The notes under the pieces were generated by a model. It was not told the DNA's origin, searched no databases, and saw only the letters and a program-made list of their open reading frames with translations. From Perkinsus olseni (taxonomy: Eukaryota > Perkinsozoa > Perkinsida), in assembly GCA_013115125.1 (NCBI GenBank), contig JABANN010000088.1:1-64000 (forward strand): 64,000 nucleotides of DNA. The letters run 5' to 3'. Shown piece after piece: positions 53,601 to 64,000 of this stretch. Position 1 is the stretch's first letter. The number at the start of each line of letters is the position of its first letter. Both the position numbers and the translations under genes were made by a program.

Positions 53601-55657
53601 CCAGATGAAGACTCCCCGGCACTCGCCTCCCTCGAACGCCTACAGCCTGCCACTTCAGTTTGTGGTCTAGCTCCTTAACTTCCTCCTTCAACTTCACCTT
53701 CTCGGTATCCTCCTCATTGCTTTTGTCCGCCTGTTGCGTCTGCAGTAGACCAGCTTCGGCACTGTTAGGCTATAGAGACTCCCGTGCTCACCTCCTCAAC
53801 CAGGGCCTTGAAGGCTAGGTCCTTACATACTAGCTTGCCCTCGAGGTCCTCAACAACAGCCGAGATCCTATCCACCACCATCATCAGTAACGCCTATTAT
53901 TATTCTAACACTTGTACCTCTGTATCTCCGCGTCCCTTGCCAGCAGTACCACTTTGTGCTCACCCTCCCTCTCAGCAGCCTTGGCCCGCTCCTGCTCAAC
54001 TTCACGCCGTACCGCACTGCGAAGATTCCAATACCCAATCTTTTCCACCAGCATGGTCGGTTCACCTAATCTCCTGCTCCATCTCAAGAACCCTCAAGCC
54101 ATGGCTTTTCTCCGCCTCCTTCCTCTCACTTTGGTACTTCTCATGCAAGGCACTGAGCTCAGATCGATGCCGTTCGGAATCCGCTAAGGCATCACGAGCT
54201 AGCTCCTCGTAACTGCCAAGATACGCTCCGCACAGAGAAGGATACTCCCACAGGATACCTAGCATCCTTCAACCTCAGCCGCTCCTTGTACTCGGCTAGC
54301 TCGACATGAACAGCATTATGACTGAGCTCTTTCTTCAATCCCTGTGGAGATGCGGTCCCTCGGAGACACCCAGTGTTCGACCACACCTCAATCTGAGCGT
54401 GAAGAGCTTCCGTTCGCTCAGCCTCCTCCTTGCGTAGCGCTGCTATCGTCCTCTCCCGCTCGGCAACTTCCTCTCCCAGCCGATGTATTCTAAGCACACA
54501 TACCGACCCAACTCCCGTCGACTGCAAGTAAGCCGACTCCGATACGTCACCCTACTCAGCGTCTCGAGCCCTGATCTCCATCTTCTTCTCCTCTCCCAAC
54601 TCCGTAGTCTCCTTCTTGGCCGACACAATCTCGTCCCGGCACTGGCCGATAGTGACCTCCAACTACAACGAGGCAAAGAGTGCCCACCACAGCGTTGAGT
54701 GGTGTAGCCGTGGGACGCGTTGGTTCCATGCTAGCGGATACGAAGGAGGCATCCCCACTGCACTGCGTCTGGCTGCACCTTGCTGATGGTTTCTTCCTTA
54801 TCCTCAATGCACTTCATCAATCTTTCCAGCTCTGTACGAGCGGCATCTCCTTCCGTCCGACGATGGTCTTTCTCTATGGACAAGTCTCGCTGACTGCTTT
54901 CCTCCAGGGACTTGTACCTAAACCCGTCTTATCGGATACGACGCTCAAGCGTGATCGAGAGCAGCCCAACTACCGTTCATTCGCTAGCTTGGCCTCTTTC
55001 CTGTGCATCTCATAGGCAACAGCAAGCTCCTTCTCCTGTCATACAATCAATCAACCTCATCACATTCTGCGTACTCTAGCCCGACCTTGGTCTTCAACGC
55101 CTCCCAGGCGCCTTGGCGACCTTGCTGAGCCACCTCGACCTGTTCCCTCAGCCACTTGCCCTCCTCTATCATACGGGATAGCCTGAGCAACGCAGTGGAG
55201 TGACTCCCTTCCGAGTCCTCCTACCCAGTGTTGGCACTGTCTAGCTGGGCCCTCAACTGCCACTGTATGCTCGTTGCCTGACAAGAGCCCCTCCCACAGT
55301 CACGATCCACTACTATAGCCGCGTGCCACGAACCTCCGACAGCTTCTTCTCTGCCTCCTTCCGCACGGCATTGAGCCTGGACACATACGTCTGACGCTGA
55401 TCCTTGAGAGAGCTCCCTATCCGTCCCATAGCGTAGATCATAGCCTAATCAAAGCCACGGGAAATACTCAAAACGATGACAAACAGCGGAAGTAGGCACC
55501 ATACGTTGCAGTGTTTATCCGAGAGGACATCCGTATTGCCGTCAATTGGTGGCAGGCGAGTAGTATGGCCGGAGTCACCGGCAGGAGGGTCCTCCATGCC
55601 CCTACTGCTGCTACTGAGAGAGCTCCTCGCAGAGGGGGTATCAGCAGTAAATGGCAT
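50656..55657 (-). CDS. very long coiled-coil protein, about 20 exons
   Basis: Structural protein of roughly 1,200-1,400 residues, made of helical, heptad-rich exons separated by short introns. It starts at ATG 55657 with a Ser/Pro-rich, disordered head (MPFTADTPSARSS). Examples of coil exons are near 55345-55440 (YVSRLNAVRKEAEKKLSE), 54090-54200 (SALHEKYQSERKEAEKS), 53520-53700 (KEEVKELDHKLKW), 52610-52790 (FEEERQGLERQINQVKRDME), 52217-52390 (LKAEIQRLNKVIGTMKMQLR), 51300-51760 and 50900-51075. The last exon ends at 50656 after a His/Asp-rich tail. No head domain, kinesin motor or WD repeat is visible. Flagellar, basal-body or cortical scaffolds are likely roles, but I cannot name the protein. 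Exon limits are approximate. Confidence 0.6.
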
Positions 55658-55940
55658 GCATTAATTATACTCAAGGTTCTGCTTTAACTAGCGGAGTCCC
55701 GAAGGGGCCCTTCCGGTGAGTAACTCAAGACGGTAGTCGCTAGAAAATCATGATCGTCATCACCGCCATGCCACATGCTGGCTTCATTCTATAAAGAAAC
55801 ATTCATGCAAGCGAGCATCCCTAGGCAGGGGGAGGCCGGTCGACAGCCCGGCTATGCTGCCGTGAAGGCAGCGGCGTCTGCACCACCGGATGCACGTACC
55901 TGGAGACCAAGGAGCTCGAGAGGTGACGACACCAGCAGTT

Positions 55941-58900
55941 CTACATCTCAGCGTCGAACGGAGTCTTTTGGCTGAGTGTCTCCTCCAGGGCTGCGCAGGT
56001 GTGATCAACGCGTATTGCTGCGGCGATGGACATGTCCTGATTTGGGCTGTGATGCCGCGATATCAGTAGCTGACCATAGGCGTAACTGCAGGCCAGGCTA
56101 CGCTCAGCAGAGGAGAGGGTGGGCGGCTCACGTTCCAATGGCCAGAGGGACGAGTAGGAAGGCCAACTTGGGTGAGCCCTGGGCCACGAACACAGCCGCC
56201 AGGGCGACGTGGGAGGAACAGACCGATACGATACTGCATTGGAAGAGGCGAAGCCAGATGTTACCTCCTGTCTCGTACTTGTGGGCATGCATGTATCTGG
56301 ATGAGGGCCCTTCATTGAGGGGGGAGGCGAGATAGGCGTGGGCCCACGAGGAGGAGGAGAAGCTTACGTGAACTGGTAGGTGTAGATGACCAAAGCTGTG
56401 CCGAAGTAGATGATACCCGGAATGAGGATCAAGGGTGATATGACCTGCAGGGCGGTGGAAGAGGCTGCCTCCGTTGTCCACTCACCATGTAGCTAGCGCA
56501 GATGAGGAAGGCGAAGCACATGTCCACGAGCTCAATAGCGTAGGGAACCTGATGATAATCTCCGGCTTCCGAGTGACGCTGCGAAAAGCAGGACTCTCAC
56601 GTGAGATAGGGGAGGGTCCTCTTCAGGATGACGGTATTTGCGCCAGAGCATAACAATGAGGTCACCCCCGCGTAGGAGTGTCCAGCCTAGGCCAAAGCCT
56701 ATCTGAGTTGGTCTAGCTTGCACGCATGCACATTGCAATAGTGATGATGACCTTAGCGACCAGCATTGTGACTAGGTAGATGCCAACACTAGCGATATCC
56801 TGTCCCATCGACCGGAGAGCATCTGCAGGACAGTGACCCGAGGAAGCGCAGGCCGGCAGCACTACTCTCGAGGGTGGTGCCAGCCATGTGGAAGATGCCC
56901 GGGAAGGACAGCCAGACTTCTCCAATCACAATCACATACCTGCAGAAGGTCGTGTCCAAGGCCCCAGGCAAAGAGCCACTTACACGGTGAGGAGCTGGAA
57001 TAGGAAGATCCGTCGGAGCACGGAGACGGTGACGGCGGAGCGAGTCTTCTGTCGTTCGTAGTTTACACATACCCATCTGCTTCACCACGCGTGAGAGGAT
57101 ACAAGTTGCGGCAACTACTAACCGGAAGATCCGTGGCAGGGCGACGACAAGGAGCAGCTGGAGGATGGTAGGGACATATAAAGCGGCGAGCTTGGTCCAG
57201 ATCTCAAAGCCACCTTCCTCGTCGGAACTGCACGCCCAGGGTAGGGCGAGGCCTACGAGAGACTCCTGCTGCTGTTCACCTCCACGTTGTGGTAAGCGTA
57301 CTCTGAATGGCCACCAGAGGCAGGGCGTATCCCAACGCCCAGATCCAGTATAGGGCCTTCGTTATACGTTGCCTGTGACAAGGCACAAGTATGGACCCTA
57401 GAGGACATGGAGGAAGCAGTACCTCTTGATGGCTTGCTGGGCAGGGAAGGTTATGTTGGGCCATATTATGTCAGTAGGACTCGGGGCACTACTCACAGCC
57501 CACTCGTCGGCAGTATCCGAGAGCCGCAGCTGAAGGGCCTATCACGAGAAAGCAAAGGAGTGGTATGACTATCATCGGTAAGCATGCCCGAGAGGGAACG
57601 CTCCTCCTTCTCCCCGCCTTACCATCTGTTTCAGTCGCATCGTCCTGAATGTGACGAAGGCAGTGCAATCTTTGGTGTGGGGTATATCGGAGTGGGGGGA
57701 GTTATCTCCATGTCCACCTTCCGACGTGGAAGCGCTGAAATCGTGTAGAAGGGTAGTTGGAGGAGGACCTCTATAGTAGTGAGGCTCAGAGAAGGACGAT
57801 GGTGGTAATCTGGGAGAGGCGTATAGAGAGCCCTCGCTCATGCAGAGGGCACGATCTGGGCACCTCGAGTTGGAGTGGCGATGATGCCTCGCCCTCGGAG
57901 ACGATGTGCCAGTCCATAGAGAGTCTGCATCGACACTGTCATCTCCATCGGGGTCAGAGTCCGCGGCGACAGGTATGAACGGCCTCTGAGTAGCTCATGC
58001 CCAGCACGATGATTGCATCACAGGCACCTCATCACACAGGCTCCCATCTGATGCATCTCCTCCCTCCTCGCTATCAGCAGTAGAGTTGTTGACGGTGTCT
58101 GGGAAAGACGGCATCATCATCTTCGTGACTCGAGGTGTCCTCTGCGGTGACTCTAGGCTGGCCGAGTTCCCGTTCCACAGCGCCCTTCTCAGGGTGCATA
58201 TCTTTTCCTAGCGGAGCGAAGCAGCAATTATCCTTTATAAGGCCCAGCGTCTCACGTCAAGGTCCTCCACGTGTCGTTTGAGAGTTTTCCGCGCCGAATT
58301 GGGCATCAGGACCCGGGGGCCCGACTGGCATTTGCTCAACACACTGCGGAGCCTAGTCTTGGCACGGAGGCCCGAGACGTCGTGACAGAAAGCGCATGCC
58401 TGGACCTGATGCGAGCTGGGATACTCCATAGAGACGACCAGGCACCCCACAGCATCCTCTCCCAGGATCTCAGCGAAGAACTGCCGGACTGCCCGCCGCG
58501 ACCTGTAGCGAGGCGGTATTCTCTCAACCATGATGGTGCCTGACGGGCGCTGAATAGAACAGGACCATGGACCTTGGGGCTACGCCTTTGCTGCCAGTCC
58601 TTGCCAGGCATTGATGTGACCCACGCTGAACGAACATGGGCGAAGAGCCGATATTCTCTCGAAAGGAGGAAGAGGAATAGCCTGAGAGATGGCCTCTGCT
58701 GTGGACATTTCTCAGGGATGGCGTACGCTGAGAGGATGTAGGCTGCCGCCACTGGGGACCAGAACCACTGAGAGCTCCGATCTAGGTTACTAAAGGACAG
58801 CAGGTTTACACCGTATACGAGGGAGTCATTCTCACCAGACCAGTACCTGCAAGTAGGTTCCTAGGTACTGCAGCTGCCTTGGCAAGAGGCACTCACATCG

Positions 58901-59365
58901 GGATCAAGGTGGCGAAGGAGAGGACAGCTGCCCAACAACAGAAAAGGAAACATGTTTGGCAGTACCGCAGGACCATGAATCTGAGTTCTCGGAGTAGAAG
59001 GCTTATCTAGGAGGAGGCTCATCTCACGCATCGGGGCCGATCCACGGCAGGAGATCGTACTTTCGCAGAGTAAACCAGCTGTGGAGTATCTTAGGTTGAA
59101 GCTGGCAGCAAGAAAAATAACGTCGGCCCACTACAGTAGGGAAGGGCCATATCTTGGGAGGGTGGTCGCCTGGTTGAAGCATACTATTGCGTTCAATCTC
59201 CTTGGGATGCCAAAGATGCTGACAGTATCTGTTAGACCGTATGAGCTGGTCGAATGCTAACATAGGTGAGTACAGCTGTCTGCAGAACTTGTTCATCTTG
59301 AGTATTTCATAGACGATCCACTGGACCCACATGGCAATGCCACAGACCAGGCAAGTGAAGGCTAC
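55941..59365 (-). CDS. OSCA/TMEM63 (CSC1-like) mechanosensitive cation channel
   Basis: Multi-TM, stretch- or osmosensitive Ca2+-permeable channel family. Family blocks appear in order on the complement: an N-terminal TM near 59330 (CLVCGIAMWVQWIVYEIL), WFTLRKYDLLPWIGPDA near 59030, a TM with LRYCQTCFLFCCWAAV near 58940, the cytosolic segment MVERIPPRYRSRRAVRQFF near 58500, WPNITFPAQQAIKR near 57440, VPTILQLLLVVALPRIF near 57150, YERQKTRSAVTVSVLRRIF near 57030, VPYAIELVDMCFAFLICASY near 56510, VISPLILIPGIIYFGTALV near 56420, and YETGGNIW then LAFLLVPLAIGT near 56150-56270. The QVISPLIL..GIIYFG..L.IY.YQF run is diagnostic. Introns are short and many. The start and the last stop (55941 taken here) are not certain. 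Confidence 0.85.
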
Positions 59366-59634
59366 CTACTCATGCTGTCTTACCACATCGTGACAGCCCC
59401 GGAAGTACCTCAGACCCGTCCATGTGCTTATACAACCGATTCATGCTGGTTTCCTCGCCAGAGACATCATCCGCGCAGAGCCTCAATTTGTCCCCCAGCC
59501 CTCCCAGTCGTCGCACGAGACGGCCCATGCTGCACTACTCCTGCTGCTGCCAGACGATGAGGCAGCCGTCAACAGCTGCTGCCTCCGCCAACCCAACGAT
59601 CATGACTCTCCGAAAGGGCAAGTATTGCAGCATG

Positions 59635-62494
59635 CTACACGTCCCTCAGCCTTTCCCACACCTTCTCGGCGATCGGCCTCACCGAGGGCTCGCCATGCCA
59701 ACAATCTATCATCAGTTCACGCAATAGAGATGGGCAGTCCTCGGGCACTAATCCAAGGTCAGGTCTCATACCCTGACAGCGGAGCGACGCAAAATCATTA
59801 CTACACGAGTTGGCACACACCGTGGAGACGTTGATGGCGATGGCGATTGGCGAGAGGTTGGGTTGGTCGGAGTAGGGCCGGGAGCGCGTGATGATCTCAT
59901 ACATACAGATGGCAAACGAGTAGATATCAACCTGGAAACAGCGCCGCGCTCGAGCAGTGCTCCTTTTGGAGTGGGACTATAACCTGATGGTCGCATCGGT
60001 CCTCTGATAGGACCTCCGGGGCCATCCATGCCCATGTACCTGACTGAGGCCTCACCCATGAAGGCCAAGGGCGTACCTCCAGCATCCTGCGTCCCGGAGC
60101 TCCCCTGTGCACTGTCCGGGCCGTGCTTCATCAGTGCTATGCCGAAGTCGGCTATCTTCACGATTGGCACCGACCTGGGAGGGCGGTTACACTACACTGC
60201 TGTGACGGGTATCGTACATAGGGCCCTTGAAGGGATGGGCGAGAAGGAGGTTCTGGGACTTGAGATCTCGGTGGATGATCAAGGGGTGATTGGTGTGGAG
60301 GTAGTAGATACCCTTGGCCGTATCGAAGCATATCTTCCGTTTCTGGACAGGGGGGTCATGGCCACCGCAAGGCCAGCAGGTTGGATACTTGTTGCCAAGT
60401 CATTTCGATATCTGGTCCATTGTACAGTATAGAACTCAGAGCACCGCCGTCACAGAGCTCAGTGACCAGGCGCAGGGGCCGGGACTTGGTGAAGGCGCCC
60501 ATGAAAAGCATTAGATTGGGGTGCCTGTAACCGCATGGACGGCAGGATTCTCTGTTCGTGGCCCACCGGAGATTAACCAGTATGTCGAGCTCCCGCTTGA
60601 ACTCGGCCACCTTCTCTTCGGTCTCCCTTGCTTTGGCCCAGGTTATGTTTTTGATGGCAACATCAGCCTCTCTCCAAGTACCCCGAAAGACGTCCGCTGC
60701 GGCACCCGAGCCCAGCATAGGACCGTATTCTGCAAACCGGGAGTTCTCGGGAGCCTGTTGCACAAGCCCACCGAGGTCAGCAAGGTCAACTTCCCACGGT
60801 TCATCGTCATCATCTTCGGTGGGGAGAATCCTGAGGTTAACTAGAAGTTAACCTTAGTTAACCTTAGTCAAGTATCCAATAGCTCTGCAGTACTCTCTTG
60901 GGAGGCGCTTCCGAAAGGCTCTGATCAGGTCCGGACTGGCGTGGGCGAACGCATGGCAGCACATAACATCCTCAATGAGAGGATCTGCGCGGCAGTCAAG
61001 CAGCAGTTGTATCTGCCCTTTGCTGCACATTGGCAAGCACCCCTGGGGTATGACCATGTCGTAGTTCTCCATCTCTACAGCAGAGTGCAAGGGGGTCCCT
61101 CCAAGGTCATTAACTGCATTCACATCAGCCTTCATTTCTATGAGACAGCTCGCCACCTAGCAGCATCCATGCTCGGGGACCAGCACGAGTTGTAGCACCT
61201 CCGTCCAGCCAATGAGGCTAGCATGGTGCAAGGCTGACCATCCCGAAGCATCCCGGGAGTCCACACCGACGCTGAGCTGACTGTCCTCCACCAAGGCCCG
61301 CACCTCCTTTATGTTCCCTGCTGCTACCTAACTGCCCGACGCTTATCCGAATGGCACTGAGTTCCCCCTACAGCCCGTAGTAGGGCTTCTAACGCGTCCT
61401 TGCCCTGCGGTTTAGTAGACTTCACGGTTTCTACGGGACGCTGCCGTGGTGCCGTGGAGATCTTCCGTATTGTTCCCATCGATTTCAGGAACTCTTCCTA
61501 TCAGACAGAACCTCGGCGTCTGCCGGTTGTATGAGGCTTAACCTTCAGCTCGCCTATTTTCGCGTTGATCTCGGCTTTGGCTTCCTCGTCCTCTGTCGTC
61601 GCGAGCAAGGCATACTGGCTGCGCATCTCCTCCTCTATTAGGCCGGCCTATGATGAACGACGGAATGCCTGGGCATTGCTAGTCCTGGCGCTACCGTCCC
61701 CGCGAAGAGTGATTCTCTCCCACGTTTCTCGGGTCCTGTCGTTTGCTGCTGTTCCTTAAGTGCTGTTTCTTGACACTGAGTTTTCAATCTGCACTACTCC
61801 ACTGCCCCTCTCCCCGTTCCTCCCTTAACTCACCGTTTCAGCTGCTTGGAGAGCTCAGTACGCCGCTTGGAATTGCTTGTTTGGGTCAAGGCCTTGGACA
61901 CTGACCGCAGCTCTTGCTCGAGCTCGCCTAGCTCCCCTGACAGAACCTGAGGAGGCCCTCAGGCAGTCGACCCCACAACACTGTCGAGCAGTTGCTCAGA
62001 GAAACGGTTGAGTCCCGCGTTCCCCGATAGCCGACAGAAAACAGACTATTGCCCCTCCCCGTTATAACCTGATCATCCATACGCCACGTTGACTGCTCGG
62101 CCGAGTTGCGCCTTTTCAAAGTCTGGGGCGAGCGCTTGATCGATAGCGCATAATCAAGCGCGCTCGCCCAAAATGAGCCGTTTCGAATCGTCTTAACTCG
62201 TTGATGCCGGCTCTTGTGACTCTTCTTAAGAACCTCGACTGGGTTTTTTCCTACTAGCTTACATGTCGGCGCTCGGGAGTCCACTACCGGCAAGTGGGTA
62301 TTATTTCGAGTCTCCTCTGCCCGAGATGAGGTAGGCGTGTCGATTACTCGATGACTACAACTGTTGCTGTCACAAGTCGCTCCTCTTAGTGCCACCTGGC
62401 GTACCCCGGCGAGGCCCTGTCGAGCCGTCCGCCAAGCCGCCCATTCTGCCTGCGGAGCTGACCACTCCACACCGACTGCCGGCACTCTACCCAA
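59635..62494 (-). CDS. ankyrin-repeat TKL-type protein kinase
   Basis: Ser/Thr or dual-specificity kinase with ankyrin repeats ahead of the kinase domain. A basic N-terminal region (from about 62494) and a coiled stretch (GELEQELRSVSKAL near 61900) precede two or three ankyrin repeats: AAGNIKEVRALV...SGWSALHHASLIG near 61200-61330, and DVNAVNDLGGTPLHSAVE...LLLDCRADP near 60950-61150. The kinase begins near 60740: glycine loop GSGAAADVFRG, Lys in VAIKNI, catalytic loop HRDLKSQNLLL near 60260, DFG in KIADFGIAL near 60150, and GTWAWMAPEV near 60030. It ends with DIYSFAICMYEI and RPIAEKVWERLRDV at 59635. The WMAPE form fits TKL (Raf/CTR1/ILK-like) kinases. All catalytic motifs are present, so it should be active. 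First exons are tentative. Confidence 0.85.
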
Positions 62495-62504
62495 GACGGT
62501 TACG

Positions 62505-63082
62505 ATGCAGCATCAACGCCCTCCTCTTCGCCAGTCTCCCACTGTGACTGCTCGAGGCTCTGACGAGAATCGGAACAGCAGCAATCTGGTACGCTATGCG
62601 CCTACTGCACTAGCGTGCATTCCGTGACGTCCTCGGCTCTCAGCTCCCAAGTACATTATTTCCGCCGAGACCTCCCGCCCACAGACGCCGATCGTTGGTG
62701 CCACTGTTCGCAGCTAGCAATGTAGCTCCACAATTTCGAATACGTACGTCGATCGCATCATCAATAGAAATGTCCCCTCCTTCGAAGCCCCTAGCTCGCC
62801 GGTGAGTCGTGCCACTTTCTCCCGTCCTTCAGCGTCACTGTGTTTGTCAGGCTCTCTGTGTTTTGCTTTACTCCCAACCCGACTACTCCGTTGCCTCCTA
62901 CTGCAACAGCAGACCACGCAGAAGTTGACTCTGTAACTAGCGGTATTGCGGCTCAGCTGGACAACCTTCGGCTGCACGCTGGCACAGGGCCGCGGTCGCC
63001 GCCGCCGCCTCGGAAGAATGTCATTCCGCGATACGGCAAGAAACCTTTGAGGCGGGAGTCGGCGAATCTTCGACGATTATGA
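62505..63082 (+). CDS. small basic Pro/Arg-rich protein, three exons
   Basis: Exons 62505-62588, 62644-62801 and 62851-63082 join in matching phases (introns GTACGC...TCTCAG and GTGAGT...GTCAG), giving 157 residues. The protein is rich in Pro, Ser and Arg (PPRPPAHRRRS; SPPPPRKNVIPRYGKK), with one short helical stretch (GIAAQLDNLRL). No domain, signal peptide or membrane segment. Disordered and basic, perhaps nuclear. It is divergent from the kinase gene on the other strand: the two starts nearly touch or overlap, so a shared promoter is possible. Confidence 0.55.
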
Positions 63083-63699
63083 TACCCTCCCAAGGATCGG
63101 TTGTTTGTTTAAGTTTTCTATAATGAGGATGATCATGATGCCTCTCCTCTCGAGCCATTAAGGCTTGTAGGGAGTGCGTCTGCCTTCCTGGTTACTTACG
63201 GGCTTGTTGCGCTTGACAAATGCAGAAGCAACAGTGCCGTGTAGAGTATTAGACTTGCGTTGACACCCTTGGCTGTACATAGCCTCCTTTCACGTTTATA
63301 CGGATGATATCCTTCACATCATGTGAATGTATCCTCACCACAGTACAGTAATGTTCATTGATGGTACCATTGAACCCCAACCTCATAGTTGCTCCCCCTC
63401 ATCGCGTACTTGAAGCAACAGCAATAGTGAGTGCATGAGCATGTCAGCGTACGAGATGTCCAGCGTTGTTGCGTGAAGTCGGTTGGATATTTGAAGCTGT
63501 TGTTTGGCGTAGATGGTAGCCTGGCTGAAGAGGGTTATACGGGACGGCGGGGAGTCTCCAGAGCATGCCGAGGATGCGGAAACTACATGTGACACCAGCT
63601 GCTGCATCGATTGCTCATTGTTTGGCTTAGGCGTGGGAGGCCTTTGTCAACAGCTAAGCGTGGATTTATTGGTATGTTGATCAGGTCCGGCTCCGTCCA
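63083..63699. other. spacer before the last gene
   Basis: A minus-strand open frame at 63383-63607 (74 codons, helical) has no recognised domain and is not called. Otherwise no gene is seen. Confidence 0.4.
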
Positions 63700-64000
63700 T
63701 GACCGAGTGGTCGAGCAGTAGGACTTCGAGGACTGCTCGATCTGCCACCGGTTATGATGCCATGCCTGGTCTCCTGGATGTTCCGCTGTCGGTCATGCTG
63801 TTAGTAGGCTGCATCGCATGCTTGACTCGCATGGTCATGAAGATACTCTCTCAGGTAGCATCGTGCCTTGATCGCGAGTCCATCAACAGCTTAGTGTCGG
63901 TGGACTCCCGACTACGAGATTGTCTGATTCCTGAAATGCCGCTTGCTGCTCCCCGGAGGAGCGTACGTGTTGACAAGCCCTACGATGGTCGTGAAGGGAA
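63700..64000 (+). CDS. membrane-associated protein, N-terminal part, cut by window end
   Basis: An ATG at 63700 opens a frame that runs without a stop to the last base (about 100 codons). A Ser/Arg-rich start (TEWSSSRTSRTARS) is followed by a hydrophobic segment (VPLSVMLLVGCIACLTRMV) and a soluble, charged part. Product unknown. An intron may lie inside, because CTCTCAG near 63856 and GTACGT-like sites occur, but the frame does not require one. Confidence 0.5.

Noticed and set aside
1-64000. CRISPR arrays, rRNA genes, transposases and reverse transcriptases
   Set aside because: None was seen on either strand; the direct repeats present are microsatellites or coding repeats.

Overview
This window looks like nuclear DNA of a unicellular eukaryote. 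Most genes consist of small exons split by very short GT-AG introns (mostly about 34-100 nt), lie close together on both strands, and have roughly balanced base composition. A cluster of secreted subtilisin-like proteases, many small secreted proteins, a THH1/TOM1-type membrane protein and an OSCA/TMEM63-type channel together suggest an alveolate protist. Perkinsus (Perkinsozoa) is the best guess, but that is inference from gene content; no rRNA or organelle marker is present to prove it.

Layout. 0-6 kb (+): two membrane-protein genes and a CELF/Bruno-like RNA-binding protein with three RRMs and a WW domain. 6-12 kb (+): a protein with tandem beta-type domains, 5-formyltetrahydrofolate cyclo-ligase (MTHFS) and a secreted protein of unknown role. 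12.6-15.5 kb (-): three small secreted proteins in a row, then a basic protein with RRxS sites. 15.7-16.9 kb (+): an intronless, membrane-anchored heme oxygenase. 17.5-25.7 kb (+): several incompletely resolved genes, an AT-rich island, a Pro/Gln-rich protein, a zinc-finger protein, and a fully resolved protein with three U1-type zinc fingers and a WW domain. 26.1-28.0 kb (-): an 11-exon MYG1 exonuclease homologue.

29.3-45.4 kb is the protease region. It holds four single-exon subtilisin-like genes (29.3, 36.9, 40.9, 43.8 kb), all on the + strand. Between them lie an Mpv17-family gene and a THH1/TOM1-like 7TM gene (both -), a multipass membrane gene with a partial duplicate, and an alpha/beta hydrolase gene. 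Two of the proteases share a perfectly identical 142-nt tract in the propeptide region.

46-64 kb is mostly on the - strand: poorly resolved genes at 46-50 kb, a HAD-family phosphatase-like protein, a very long coiled-coil protein, an OSCA/TMEM63-like channel and an ankyrin-repeat TKL kinase. Two + genes close the window, the last one cut by its edge.

Exon joins were made by eye from reading-frame continuity, splice dinucleotides and family consensus. Where every phase was checked the evidence says so; elsewhere outer limits are approximate. No genes form operons. Several genes serve RNA processing (CELF-like, U1-type zinc finger/WW), one-carbon and heme metabolism (MTHFS, heme oxygenase), or the cell surface (subtilisins, OSCA, THH1-like).
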